Origin: Areca catechu
Lineage: Eukaryota; Streptophyta; Magnoliopsida; Arecales; Arecaceae
Direction of reading: 5' to 3'
Length of the DNA: 64,000 nt
NCBI GenBank assembly: GCA_021397845.1
Contig: CM038040.1
Span: 47,573,088-47,637,087 of the forward strand
Under the pieces are notes generated by a model that was given only the letters and a program-made list of their open reading frames with translations, made no database searches and was not told where the DNA came from. The position numbers were made by a program, and so were the translations under genes. Shown here one piece after another: positions 52,701 to 62,559 of the stretch. The first letter of the stretch is position 1. Every line of letters begins with the position of its first letter.

Positions 52701-54355
52701 ATAAGGGGGGCAGGGAGAGAGAGGGAACAAGTGTTATTTCTTTTTTTTCTTTTTTCTTTTTAATAAGGCAGAGAGCTCATGCCCATCTGGTGTATATACA
52801 CCAGAAAACAAAATATCATGAAGCACGTCGAAACCGATAAATGATCAAGTGTTAGTTCATTTTCAGCTATTTCTTTTTTTCAATCAGGAAATAACTCCAA
52901 AGATGATTTATCTTATGAGAAAAAGAAAAAAAGATCAATAAAACAAAGGAGAAAGAAAGACTTGAGAAATAATGCTCAATAAATAAAGAATGGGAAATCT
53001 TAGCCATAAACCTAGTTTAATGGCCACAAAATAATACTAGAAAACAAATATCAGCTTTGGATTTAAGAGTAGTCAACAAACTTATTGTAAAATCAATATA
53101 TCCTTCTTGATAAGAAATATAAACATTTATTTCGTCATAGATTTTTTTAAAAAATTACAATTGTCTTCTACTTCGCTTGTGTTTGGTTTCACATTAGTCA
53201 ATTTATGTAGTTAATTGTAAGACATAAGATTTCATAAAGTCATTACCTATTTCAAATGTTTTCCATCTTGACCACGTTTGGAAAGTACACAGATCAATTA
53301 ACTACAGTTTCAGGAAAACTACAATTGCCACCATCTAAACCTCACCCCTCCAATCACTGAAATTTGGCATGGTTTTGAATTTTAAAAAATCGACATGCTT
53401 TAAAAAAAAAAAAAAAAGAAAGAAAGAAAGATAAGCATGACTATGAAAATTATGATCCATCTTCACATTCAAATGTTTGTTTGTTTGTGTGACTACGGCA
53501 ATACAGATTAAACAACTAAGGCAAAAGCTTACTTGGAGTGCAAAGAACTTTGTGTTCAAGTTCTGCGAGTTCTGTAGAATGTGAACCACTTGTAGCCACA
53601 TATCCGGATTGTTCTGCAGCTCCCGCAGTATCTGATCCGCAGATGTCCTCTGCCACCGATAAACAAAAGTTAAATGAGGTCATCTAAAGAAAAAGGAGCG
53701 GCTAAATTCAGCCATATTCTTATAAACGAAAAAAGACTACTACTTCTAGCCATGTTGTTCTATGTTAACAAGAAAAGTGATGCCACCATCAACAACTTCA
53801 AACACCTAATCAGACACCAGCTTAACCAAGTGAAAGAATTTCCCTCCACAGACATTTAAATGATCCAAAACAATGCTCGCGAAAGAGTCGAGTTAGCATA
53901 TACTCCTCGGAGTAAAAAAAAAAAAAAGTCTGTCCAGAAAATCCCACTCGAAAAAATAAATGAATAAATAAATAAAAGCTGATATCGCAAGTAAAGAGGA
54001 CCATTCGAACAGCAAAATAGTTACAATTTAAAACAATCTTGTATCGACTCCAAAAACTATCTTCGTACTTGAAACGAGATAAGCGAAGATGTCAGAGAAA
54101 ACAAAACTCTCTCGTCCATCTAAAAACAGGCATAAACCCCATTTGTTCCCAAGCTCCCGCCCAGAATGTCCAAATCAAAGCACGAAGACAGACTACTGCT
54201 CCAAAATACCAAAAAAAAAAAAAAATCCAACGGAGAAACGGAGGAAGCGAGAGGCTCACCTCCTCCTTAGATCCCGTGCCATAGAACGCCGCCACGGTGG
54301 CATCAAGGAGCGGGACATCGATCGGGTGGCTCAAATCCCTCAGCTTCTCTGCCAT
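16733..54355 (-). CDS. XPO1: Exportin-1 (CRM1), complete, 32 exons
   Basis: Ran-GTP-dependent nuclear export receptor for leucine-rich NES cargo at the nuclear pore. Exons, 5' to 3': 54355-54260, 53649-53533, 46361-46269, 46158-46087, 45762-45655, 45571-45489, 43640-43502, 43371-43303, 42965-42888, 42781-42719, 42539-42495, 42075-41968, 41878-41780, 36062-35859, 35484-35425, 32851-32741, 29103-29006, 28922-28814, 25024-24959, 23957-23859, 23754-23674, 23530-23441, 21713-21628, 21367-21287, 21172-20990, 19344-19278, 19191-19081, 18931-18824, 18744-18607, 18526-18389, 18318-18214, 16855-16733. These join to 1,075 residues, about the length of Arabidopsis XPO1A. The ATG has a strong context (GCAGCCATGGCA) with an in-frame TGA 15 nt upstream. 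Importin-beta N domain at ~33-100; acidic loop ~431-458 (EEVLIVEDENGNIVRE); NES-groove Cys531 in DLLNLCEITKGKD, equivalent to human Cys528; CRM1 C-terminal HEAT region ~700-1035; acidic end DEMVDS. Introns 5 and 11 are GC-AG. No frameshift or missing segment. Confidence 0.98.
16856..18213 (-). other. XPO1 intron 31
   Basis: The last intron, 1.36 kb, GT-AG. It carries one copy of the 205-bp hAT-like MITE at 17227-17431. The rest is AT-rich with no other recognisable element. Confidence 0.85.
17227..17431. mobile_element. hAT-like MITE, copy A (205 bp)
   Basis: Starts CAAGGATTCAGGTCCCG and ends with the inverted CGGGATTTAAAACCTTG, so the terminal inverted repeats share CAAGG plus most of the next 12 bases. 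It is flanked by perfect 8-bp duplications CTTATAAT (17219-17226 and 17432-17439), the hAT hallmark. The core is GC-rich and built from GGGACA / TGTCCC words on both strands. No coding capacity. Copy B is at 50568-50775. Confidence 0.88.
21780..21992. repeat. 106-bp tandem duplication in XPO1 intron 22
   Basis: ATTACTAGAAAACAAGRTCC begins at 21780 and again at 21886. Each copy continues through CAACATCAAATGTTGATAC and AATTAAAAACTTCCCATCA to RGGTTCACC. About ten differences separate the copies. It abuts the foldback element. Confidence 0.9.
22080..22720. mobile_element. Large foldback element FB1
   Basis: The left half (about 22080-22385) matches the reverse complement of the right half (about 22395-22720). 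Left: GGAAGGAGAGGGAGAGG, CTGCCAAGGCCGG, GGGGCTTCGGCCCC, TTTATTGGGTGAAGT. Right: CCTCTCCCTCTCCTTCC, CCGGCCTTGGCAG, GGGGCCGAAGCCC, ACTTCACCTAATAAAA. The centre of symmetry is near 22390. Arms are GC-rich and purine/pyrimidine polarised. Ends are not resolved and no target duplication was found. FB2 in intron 13 shares the core words. Long open frames on both strands come from GC richness. Confidence 0.8.
22275..22329. repeat. Two adjacent perfect hairpins inside FB1
   Basis: 22275-22298 forms a 9-bp perfect stem (GGAGGAGGG with CCCTCCTCC) around a 6-nt loop. 22304-22329 forms an 11-bp perfect stem (GAAATAGGGGC with GCCCCTATTTC) closed by a TTCG tetraloop. Confidence 0.92.
22815..23240. repeat. 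222-bp tandem duplication in XPO1 intron 22
   Basis: GAACAACATTTRTGTCAAT begins at 22815 and 23037. Both copies contain ACACATGTAWGGATGCA, AATTTGCCCA and TGTACACACCCAC blocks in the same order. Divergence is roughly 15-20 percent, so it is older than the 66-bp duplication. Confidence 0.85.
24232..24285. repeat. A16 and G18 homopolymer runs in XPO1 intron 19
   Basis: A run of 16 A at 24232-24247, a GA/GT spacer, then 18 G at 24268-24285. Lengths may be unreliable. Confidence 0.9.
25645..25716. repeat. Compound microsatellite (ATGC)n-(AT)n-(AG)n
   Basis: About eight ATGC units, then AT repeats, then about nine AG repeats in one unbroken stretch. Likely length-polymorphic. Confidence 0.92.
26441..26755. 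repeat. 190-bp tandem duplication in XPO1 intron 18
   Basis: GAGACAGCCTGCTGARCMAR starts at 26441 and 26631. Both copies share CCTTTTCTTCCTCAAAATCC, GGTGGCTGACCA, TTTGAACCCTAA and AATTAATTTGCAAGAAAG. Confidence 0.88.
27522..27806 (-). pseudogene. atpA: Plastid atpA fragment inserted in the nuclear genome (NUPT)
   Basis: The minus strand encodes an internal piece of the chloroplast ATP synthase alpha subunit: IHGLDEVMVGELVEFEEGTI, then IALNLESNNVGVVLMGD, RIAQIPVSEDYLG and NALAKPIDGRG. It is about 90 codons near the N-terminal beta-barrel and the start of the nucleotide-binding domain, out of about 507 residues. The frame is still open but has several replacements against the plastid protein as I know it (for example Ala to Val, Thr to Ile, and Arg to Cys before VINALAKP). 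There is no start, no Walker A region and no transit peptide, and it lies within XPO1 intron 18 in the same orientation, so it is not a working gene. Confidence 0.93.
28013..28115. repeat. 52-bp tandem duplication in XPO1 intron 18
   Basis: AAGAACACTGCAGARGCCAT starts at 28013 and 28065, each followed by the same TCAGACTGCTATAATTACTT block. The copies are nearly identical. Confidence 0.93.
29104..32740 (-). other. XPO1 intron 16 (3.6 kb)
   Basis: GT-AG intron. Holds a Tourist-like MITE at 30194-30469 and a short GT repeat near 32280-32294. The rest is AT-rich and unassigned. Confidence 0.8.
30194..30469. mobile_element. Tourist-like MITE, second copy type
   Basis: Terminal inverted repeats GGGTATGTTTGGG (left) and CCCAAACATGCCC (right) differ at one position. 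Left flank TAA and right flank TAG give a near-match 3-bp target. Subterminal sequence also pairs: GAATTGGGCTGGATTTCC on the left against GGAAATCCAGCC on the right. 276 bp, no coding capacity. Confidence 0.72.
32852..35424 (-). other. XPO1 intron 15 (2.6 kb)
   Basis: GT-AG intron with a GTAC-rich dispersed repeat at 33190-33365 and a poly-A run near 34097. Otherwise AT-rich and unassigned. Confidence 0.8.
33190..33365. repeat. GTAC-rich dispersed repeat in XPO1 intron 15
   Basis: Contains CATACCGTACCATACCAGT and, 70 bp on, ACTGGCACGGTATGGATACGG, which pair as an imperfect inverted repeat. Shares vocabulary with 940-1260. Confidence 0.45.
36785..37720. mobile_element. Large foldback element FB2
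   Basis: Purine-rich left arm (about 36870-37070) and pyrimidine-rich right arm (about 37440-37620) face each other around a perfect 20-bp palindrome, GACTTCACTTAAGTGAAGTC (37227-37246). Left arm GAGGCCCTCGG and right arm GGCCTCCGAAGGG also pair. The right arm carries GCCAACTTCACC followed by GATACAGGGGCTTC, nearly as in FB1. The ends carry GTACC-type words plus the phrase TACAATTCAG on each side in the same orientation (near 36827 and 37669). No target duplication fixed. Confidence 0.75.
39963..40707. mobile_element. Non-autonomous element with (GGT/GAT)-rich minisatellite core
   Basis: Terminal inverted sequences TTTGGCATCACTTTCATTTTT at the left, and ...ATAATGCCAAA at the right. Subterminal AAGTTTGGT (about 40045-40053) pairs with ACCAAACATG (40627). 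The core, about 40085-40515, is a degenerate trinucleotide-like array of GGTGGT, GATGGT, GGCAATGG and GTAGCAATGG words. No target duplication was found. The 152-residue open frame through it on the minus strand is a by-product of the low-complexity core. Confidence 0.6.
42076..42494 (-). other. XPO1 intron 11, GC-AG
   Basis: The donor reads TACAAG|GCAAGTTC and the acceptor TGTGCAG|TGTCAC. Only this junction joins ...FFTSFYK to CHIRVVESTPE in frame. The strong AAG|GCAAGT match compensates for the T-to-C change, as is typical for U2-type GC introns. Confidence 0.93.
43641..45488 (-). other. XPO1 intron 6 (1.8 kb)
   Basis: GT-AG, splits the Ser codon in SLN|SEFQ. Holds a 460-bp MITE-like element and a C run near 44405. 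The rest is unassigned. Confidence 0.85.
44016..44475. mobile_element. MITE-like element in XPO1 intron 6
   Basis: Left end GGCTGTGTCTGGTT and right end AACCAAACAGCC are near-inverted repeats. A further CAACCAAACAGGC lies at about 44298, so the element may be nested or end-duplicated. No target duplication found, so the class is unsure. Confidence 0.5.
45572..45654 (-). other. XPO1 intron 5, GC-AG, 83 bp
   Basis: The donor reads TTGAAG|GCATGTC and the acceptor GTTCAG|CTTCTG. It joins CMAILK to LLSEEVFDF exactly. The nearest GT downstream of the junction would shift the frame. Confidence 0.93.
50568..50775. mobile_element. hAT-like MITE, copy B (208 bp)
   Basis: Aligns with copy A (17227-17431) end to end: CAAGGACTCAAGTCC at the left, CCATCCCATGTGT and AGGACA words inside, AGATTTAAAACCTTG at the right. 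It is flanked by perfect 8-bp duplications CTATAGGC (50560-50567 and 50776-50783). The core has lost many CpG sites compared with copy A, consistent with age and methylation decay. Confidence 0.87.
51382..51700. mobile_element. hAT-like MITE with GGGTGGCAAT ends
   Basis: Left end TAAGGGTGGCAAT and right end ATTGCCACTCTTG (reverse complement CAAGAGTGGCAAT). The left part has GTCAAGTCAAGTCAA and the right has CAAGTCAAGTT. Flanks share CATGC (…CCATGCC / ACATGCA…), a possible decayed 8-bp duplication. Resembles the common plant repeat starting GGGTGGCAATCGGGTC. Confidence 0.65.
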
Positions 54356-54860
54356 GGCTGCGGTCCCTCAGATCAAGCCCAGAAACCCTAGAAACAGTAC
54401 GGCCAAACAGCACTCGCCGAACAATCTAGAAACCAGAGGAGAAGAGCGACAGGGACGTCGGAAACCCTAGCTCCTCTCCTTTTCGGTTCCGAAAGGAATT
54501 CGAAAGGAGTGGCGGTTCTTTTCTCTCCTCCGTCCTTTCCCTCTTATTTCTTTCTCTCGCTTTCTCTCCTCTTCGAAGGTCGCGTGAGGATACGAGGGGG
54601 GTAAAGATATAGGGAGAGAGATTAGGGAACCGGCCGGGGGTTTTAGGAAAATTGGCGAAAGGGCTCGGAGTTGGGATTAAATTTCGGAAGTGCCACTGAG
54701 GCTTTGGGGGGAAATACGAAAACGGCGCTTGGTTCGTTTCCCTGACGGATTTGTCCTTCGGTTCGGCGGGTAATTTCATTTCTTGAAAGGTCACAAAGAT
54801 GAGCTAGTCTTACTATTTGAAATGAAATGACGACGGCCACCATTTCTTTCCTTCTTCTTT
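54356..54860 (-). promoter_or_regulatory. XPO1 leader and proximal promoter
   Basis: GC-richer than the introns, with CT-rich tracts on the coding strand. Two telo-box motifs (AAACCCTAG on the plus strand) lie at 54383-54391 and 54462-54470, within 120 nt of the ATG. Telo-boxes are frequent near starts of plant genes for translation and growth. A TATAAAA on the minus strand at about 54876-54882 could be the TATA box, which would give a leader near 0.5 kb. The transcription start is not established. Confidence 0.45.
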
Positions 54861-54879
54861 TTTTTTTTTTTTTCTTTTA

Positions 54880-57800
54880 TAAGAAGATATCGAATGGGAG
54901 AACAGAAATGGACCGATGGTGATTTGGATGATGGGCTGCGCTGGTGTGAAGCCCATGTCCCAACTTGCTCCAGGTCATTTTAATTTCCAGCAAGAGCTCA
55001 ATGGTCAAAAACTGTTGTCCCTGGGAATCCAAACTCAAATTCAAATAGAATGGAATGTCCTGATGCAGAATTGATACTAGATCTAGAGAGTACAAGATTT
55101 GCACAGCTTTAATCCCATATATGAAGAGATTATTTTCATGTTTTGAATTCATAATATCAAAATTAATGGAGTAGCCATACTGTTGCACCAAGAGTTGCTC
55201 TCGTACTCGATTCCTTATATCAAAAAAAAAAAAAAAACTTTTAGATCAAAATTTTGGCCAAAGGTTTACTCCTAAAAAGTAGATTAGTTTAAAGAATCCA
55301 ACAAATTTTCAATGAAAATAAGATGCATACCTTATTCTATGTTTAACAATTTTGAAATATATCCTACTTGTCAATACTACTATATGATTAAAGGGAAAAT
55401 GCCCTACTTTCTTGTCCATCCAATTTTCATTTTCATTGATTCTTCTTCATTCTCAAAAAAATATCCTTTTTGTCCTTCCTATAAAAATCATTGTGCATCT
55501 TCAAGTCATTAAGAAAATGGTTTTTCGTACTTTCTGGCTCTTTGATAAATTCTTGGTCAATTACCCCGTAGCAATATAGAGATAATTAGATATTTTTTAT
55601 GGGATATCTATCACAATAAATAGTTGATATTAGCCTATACTAGAATTAAGATATAGATAAAATAAGGTGAACCTATTCCGAGGACTTATTTCTAAGCTCT
55701 ATTACTTTCAATTGGAGTAGATAAAATGAGGTGAAATATTGTACAGGGAGCAGTAGATGAGCCCACAAGATAGTTTTGAAAGCTTGATACTAATAGCCAT
55801 TGAAAAAGTGATATATACTTGTCATCATTTTGGTTCTTCTCAAATGACGTTATTGAATTTAGTGATAATTTTTCACTTATCAATTTAAGCTGTTGTTTAA
55901 TATATCATCAATGATGTGATTATTGTATTGATACGAGCACTAAGAATATATATGATCTATATTTGGTATCTCAGAGGAATATTACTAAAAATGAAACTTC
56001 ACTGTATTTGGTATATCACCAAGTAATGATAGTGATAACGTATAAAATACATAAATAGCATTATATATTAATATATAATAGTTACTCTACAACTTGATTA
56101 AACATTCTTCATTCATAACTCCTCGCAAAAACATGTAGTAGTAATAATAATAATCATGATTATTATTATTTATTTATTATTATTATAAATATCTATTTTG
56201 ATTAAACTATTAAAATATATTATGATAATATTATATATAATTGGGCTTGACTAGGCTTAGCCAATTTTGACAATATGAAATTTTATCGACTAAAGATATT
56301 TTTGTCCCGAAATAACTTCAGTACATCTTCAATACCCAGCGAATAGTGATGTGCTATCATATAGAATATGTGGGATGATAGCATCACTGCATAATGTAGC
56401 GATGCTATCACTGAATTTACTGGATTCTTTATCGCTAAATGGGATTTTACAATACTAAACAAGATGATCACATCACCTAACTCACTTCACTTAAATGAGA
56501 TAAAATATCATTTCCTATCGAATAACATATGAGTTTCTTCAAGCCTCCTCATTCCTATTTGCTACATCTTTTATAAAGGCTTATATTGTCTTGGTTCCAT
56601 CTCAAGCTATATTTAAAAAAATTAAGGAGTCAATCATGCAAAAATGAAGCCAAACTTACTTTTATATTTCTCACAAAAATTTAATATTTATAAATGGATA
56701 ATCCATAAGAAGTCAGCCACTAATTAGCAATTTAAAGTCTTAATTAATGTGATCCCTTATTGAGCCACTATAAATGATAGCTAATTTAGTCGAAACATTG
56801 CAAACTACAACCGGGTCATATAGAAGGCTTGAACTAAAATATGCTAAAAATGAAGTGTTGTTGACGTGGACGGATAGAAGTAAAGGATATTTTACAATCA
56901 CTATGATTATAGCATCATAAACTATTTAATGTTGGTTTATGTCACTATATTATATTATAATCACCATAGCCCACTTTTGCACCTTATGTGTAAGTGTATC
57001 TAAGCAAATTTGATAGTAGATGCTCTACAAAATATTTATACTCGATGGTTACACTTACAATTTATTATATAATTTATCAAGAGGGGAAGGAAAGCTTTTT
57101 CTTATGTTGCACTTGTAGGTTACTATCTAATAAATTTTTTCTTCATTTATATTTTCTTTCGAATGCATAAATTATTTGATAAACTTTAGTATGGTTTTTG
57201 CCTTGAACTATCATCTTATGCCACCTACAAGTACTAATCATCATGGTTTTTATAAATAAAACATGTTCCTGGTTGAAGGGCTGCAATGTTTTTTTGACCA
57301 GTCCAATAATATTATTGAAATCCATGAGCTTGTTATCAAGTTCTACTATATAGTCCCCAAAATTAGACCATCAGACTTTGTAGGAGATGACTAAATAGTG
57401 AAAAGTTAATTATAACAAATTTATCTGGCAAAGCAAACTTTCAATAACAATTAGGTTTTTTTTGTCCTTATATATTTAAATAAATAACTGTTACTAGAAT
57501 TAAAATGGCTGCTGATGTGGAGCCAGGTCTTGCAAAATTCTATTGCTGGAAGTCAGGTCCTGCAAAACAAAAAGACCAAAAAGTCCATACACGATGGGGG
57601 TTCATTTGTGGCGGACCCTCTAATACCTATGTCAGTCTCTTAGAATGGCAAACATAAGAGGTTCGAGTTCTCCCCTTGATGTAGAGTAGAGTAAGGGAAA
57701 GGAGCCAGAAAAGTAACGAAGAACGGAGACAGAACGAGTTTCGTAGAAGGAGATCTCATTGTGTATGAGACTTGCTTTCAGGAAAATGGCACACTAATGA

Positions 57801-59050
57801 ATAGAATTGTAGAGGTCCAGACACTTTGTGAAAAGTGAAAAGAATGTAGAGTGGCCTGCAAATATCTTGATGAACACTCAGAACGAGGCTTGGAGTTCAG
57901 AGACTCCATGAGCTATGAAGGACTTGGTGGTTATCAGGGAGCTTGAGTTGTATTTGGAGAGTAAGAGAGTTCCTTTGTCAAGAAGGGCTCTTAGAAAAGG
58001 TACAAGCTCTCGGTACTGTCTCTAGCCTAACTGCTTGTTCTTCCTTGTTATGTAGTTACCTAGAGGGTTTCGAGAAAGAGTTTATAGGTATGTACCTAAT
58101 AGTTGAAGGATATGGTATGCATTGTAGGGGAGTGGCATCTGGCATGCCCCAATTATGGCAGGTACATCCATGGTAGGGGCCACACCATGGTAAGGCAATG
58201 TGTGGAGAATATCATATCCCTATAATGGTGCATCCCTCAAGCAGCGTGCATTACTGGCCGCCATTCCTGGATTAACTGCAACTAGAATGAACGGAGAGCA
58301 GACCCAGCAATATCGACTTTCCAGCAGAGGGTTGATGAGCATGTAACTTGATGTCCAAGTGGCGAAGTGTTAGAGGTGGCCCGGTCATCTAGGCTGGTTG
58401 ATATATGTCTGGCACGGATTGGAGCTCTGGCACCATATTGGACTAACCAAATCCTGACATATCAATAACTAATATAAAGTTATTGAGCATTGATTAGCAA
58501 GTATGTGATGATTCTCTATCAACTATTATTTCATATTTACTATATAGAGAGGGGAATTAATTTTGACTATCATAATAGACTATACTAAAAAACCATTCAG
58601 TCTAGCATTGAGAGGGCATGAGATAAATGGATTCAAGCATATTTATGGATACCGAAACTTATAAGATGGTTATCCTTGAGAAAGAAACTCGAACAATCAC
58701 ACCACTTTATAGATCTCTCTATTTATATTTTCTCCTACCTTTGAACTATACATTAAACTAAATAAAGAGGATATATCTACTACATGATAGAAAATCTAAA
58801 TATACATTTTTAATTCACATCTTAAACTGTGTAATCCAGTACATTAAAAACATCCACCTCGAACCTAACCACCAATAATCAAGTGCAATGGATTAGAAAG
58901 TAATATATGAGCCTAGTAGATCTAGTTAGATCGATCATATTAGTTTGAATAGTTGAAGAAATGGTTGGATTGTTTTTACTACCCCTACATTCAACTAACA
59001 ATGACACAAAGCCTAACATCAAAAGGCTTCGTATGATGCAAATTGCAATA
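54880..59050. other. Upstream intergenic DNA
   Basis: AT-rich sequence with no recognisable gene. From about 57480 to 58460 the GC content rises and words such as GCGGACCCTCTAATACCTAT, GTCAGTCTCTTAGAATGG and GGTAGGGGCCACACCATGG suggest a decayed LTR-retrotransposon piece, but no boundaries or domains are visible. TTA-rich microsatellite near 56140-56185. Confidence 0.45.
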
Positions 59051-59058
59051 GTAAAAGA

Positions 59059-59625
59059 TAGGGGTGTAAAAATTTCTGATCAAATCGTGTAAACCATCCA
59101 ATTGGATCCAAACCAAACCAAATATAATGGTTTGACATTTTAACTAGTTTTCTTTGATTTAATAAAAATAAAATAAAATATTGATTCGATTATCGATGTA
59201 CTGATTAATGTAACCAGCAAAAATCGAAACAAACCAGTTAACCAACATCATTTTATATATTTATGTATACAAAGATACATCCATATTACATGTTTTATAT
59301 TTCCATCCCTTCGAATACCGTGTAAGTCTATTATTTTCAATTTCTCGCTCATGACATTTTCTCTTTTAATGACTTTCTAACTTCTAAGTTCTCTCTCTCC
59401 CTCCATTTTAAAAAAATTCGACCAATCCACTTAAACCGAAAAATCATTCAAACTATTCATATACTTGAAAAAGCTACATGAACAAATTGAATCAATACAA
59501 AACCAATCCAAAGAAACCTATTGTATTTAATCAATATTTAGTTTTAGAAATATCTTAAACTAAAAAGTTAGTTTAGTTTCAAAAAATTACTTAAAACCAA
59601 ATTAATCGAACTATTTTCGATCCTA
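59059..59625. mobile_element. hAT-like non-autonomous element (567 bp)
   Basis: Starts TAGGGGTGTAAAAAT and ends ATTTTCGATCCTA (reverse complement TAGGATCGAAAAT), imperfect inverted repeats. It is flanked by perfect 8-bp duplications GTAAAAGA (59051-59058 and 59626-59633). The interior is rich in AACCAAACC / GGTTTG words, with no coding capacity. Confidence 0.82.
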
Positions 59626-60040
59626 GTAAAAGATAATGCAAAGTATTGTTGACACTCTAGAAGATTTAAAAGATTAAAGGCTTGGCAATAAATCACGAGA
59701 CCAAATTCTCTTCTTTATTGAAAATATATTATGGCATAGATATAAATTAGGCAAGGACATATTTGTCTCCCCCATCTGAATTTTTGTTTTGTTAGGAATC
59801 TAACATTATCTCTAAAAATATGTGCAATTTGCAATAAATAGCTATTTTTATCATGATGCTAAAACTATAATTTAATCTTTAAATTGGAGACACAAGTTTA
59901 GAGAACCATACTAATTATTGCTACTCCTTATCACATTATTATTTCTTTCACTTAACAACAAACTCTTTTCCTTGAAACATATCTTTATTACTTTTATATT
60001 TTTTATAAACTAATTTGCTCAAAATAACTTATGGTATAAT

Positions 60041-62116
60041 TGAAAGGAAAACTGTAGCGAGCATGCTTTCTATTTTAAAACTTTTTCAAAATAATATACA
60101 GCGAAAGCATGATAAAGAAGATTAACATTTAATCTAAGTATGCTTTTAGAACTTTTCTATGCTACTTAGCCCAAGATCTTGCATGAATGAGTAATATAAA
60201 CTATGAAATCATGAACTCATGCTATGAACAGCTTTCAAAGCAACATATCTCTATATGTAAACCATGCCTCGTATGAAGTGGAGACGCTCTCCGCTGCAGA
60301 AGATCCAGGAGGAGGTAGAAGATCTCTGCTTTGCCGCACACGTGTCCGGCCTCTACAGGTGGTTCACACCGGGGCTCTTTCAAGATCCATTTCCACTCCA
60401 AGTACTAGCTTGTTGTGGAACGATTTGATCGGGACTCATTTTCTTCTTTCGATGTCGAACTCACCGAATGAATGAAGAAACTCAAGAGGTGGAGGATGAG
60501 ATGTTGAAACCCTTCTCAAACACTCAATCCCAAGACCTAGATCACTAGGTACAAACATGCACACTCTTTTTCCAAAGTCCTCACATCCATACAAAACCTA
60601 GAACCTTTCTTAGTTTCTTTCCTTTCCTCCCTTTTAATTTTTCTAGCATTTCTTTGCTGAATTATCAGTTATGTTCGTCCTCCCATTTCAGCCCATCATA
60701 TAGGTGGAGAGGGAGAGGGAGAGGGAGAGTGGGGAGTTATGGGTGGTTATGGAGGGGTTATGGATGGTTATGGGAAGTTATAGTCATGGAGGTTATATAA
60801 CTCCCCAAAACTGAATTTAAACCTATTTAAATTAAGATTAATGTCTCAATTAATTTCAGTTCATAACTGGAATCAATTAGGTCAAGTGTGCATACATTGG
60901 GTTCAACCTAATTGGATCCAAACCAATTTTGAACCAAATCCCATTTGATTCATTCCAGATTTTTATAGCTCAATCAAATTGGGCTATCAAGTAATCACAT
61001 TACTTAATTCACCTCTATGCATCACCAACTTTTAGTAAAAAATTTTATGTCACAACTTTTGTGACATCAAGTGTCTACACTTGTGAAATCAACAAGTGTC
61101 AACACCTACACAAGTATCGATACTTTCAAGAATATCAAGTATCGACACTAGGATAAAGAAAAACACTTTTCTTTGTGAGTCCACGAACGATTCCCAATCG
61201 TTCTCCGATCACTAGATCAAGTAGAAACCCCTATGGTGTGTGACCCCATGGTTTGAACACTAAGCCGGTAGCACTGGAACATTTTCAATACCAGTCAAAG
61301 TCGCCATCTAGCAATGACACCCGACGTCCGGATAGGTCGAAATTGCAGAGCAACATCAAGAACCAGGAGATACGGAAACCCTGTAATTAATCCCTTTGAC
61401 CTCAATGCTCAGGAAGACTTAGGGTTAAACTGTCCAACCCATAAAGTTCATCAATAATGTGTCTCAACCTCACAAGTCTTGTAACACTTTACAAAGACTA
61501 CCCTGGCCAAGGTTTTGCTAAATTGAAATACAATAAGATATCTACTCCAAACACTTTGGAGGGGTCAATTACATCTTGATCCGATCACTGCTACACGAGT
61601 ACTTAACTGCACCCAGAAACCTTCCGTCCCTGGATTAGAAATCCAGATAGTCCAGCACCAAAGTACAGTGAGTTGCTCGCAAGCTACCATGACGATCTCA
61701 TGTCTGAGGGATAACTATATCCATATCAAAAACTTTAGACAGAAAAAGTACAAACGGGTCACGTTCGATGAAATGTCAAACACAACATCTGCATGCCATA
61801 CCAGTGCCTCCACACTCCTTGGTTAAGAGGACAACCAATGACTATGGCACACAATGACCTATACTTGATATACTATCGTCCTGAAATAAGTGTATCATTT
61901 GGTCGCGAATAATTTTAGGACTATATGATATATCCTCTCTATATCATATACAAATAGTCCTAAGGATTTCATCACTCAAGAACTCATTACAGAAAGATGA
62001 AATAGTGATGAACTGCCAGAATAAATATTTTATTCAATAATATAATTCATATATAATTACATCAAATGTACAACTGTCTACGGCAGACAATTGACTTTGG
62101 GACACATTTCCCAACA
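60041..62116 (-). mobile_element. Solo LTR, probably Ty1/copia, 2,076 bp
   Basis: On the plus strand it begins TGAAAGG and ends CCCAACA. On the minus strand it is therefore TGTTGGGAAATGTGTCCC ... CCTTTCA, with canonical TG...CA ends. Perfect 5-bp duplications ATAAT flank it (60036-60040 and 62117-62121). There is no gag, protease, integrase or RT coding within it and no second LTR, so it is a recombined solo LTR. The TGTTGGG start is typical of copia LTRs; the lineage is inference. The 83-residue open frame near 60224 lies inside it and is not a gene. Confidence 0.88.
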
Positions 62117-62559
62117 ATAATAATATTAAATGTAAAGCCCATTATATAAAATTCAAACAAAACTACTCTAACTCAAATATCAAAGCTAGGTTTGATTTAT
62201 TATTTAATAGTTGCAAGTCATTGGATGTCCAAGATAGATTAATTTCTATAGTTCACATGTTATGATAATCTCAAATAAATTTAATAATATAAATATTTTT
62301 TAACAAAATTAATTATACTTTTATATAGTAGTAAAGATTTAATAATAAGATCAATATAAGAATTAAGATTTGAAGAATGGGATTATAAGTTTCAACCTAA
62401 ACCAAAAACTCAGTAGGAGCATGAGGATTGGGCTTAATAAGAATTGGGAGTATTAATGGTGACACAGTAGTGCACTACTACTAAGATTTTAATGGTGGCA
62501 TTAATATTTATCTTTAATATCGAATATAATAATGATGACATATGATATGATCACAATAG

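Larger units (their letters stand above)
46362..53532 (-). other. XPO1 intron 2 (7.2 kb, the longest)
   Basis: GT-AG intron between ..FFALQ and VLESVIKYRW. Holds MITE copy B (50568-50775), a hAT-like MITE at 51382-51700, several A-rich runs, a ~29-bp repeated phrase (AACTAATGGCAAACAAACAA at about 48645 and 48718) and otherwise AT-rich DNA. No gene seen. Confidence 0.85.

Noticed and set aside
57600..57680. tRNA-like B box (GGTTCGAGTTC)
   Set aside because: No cloverleaf, no clear A box at the right distance, and it lies in a decayed repeat, so neither a tRNA nor a SINE can be claimed.
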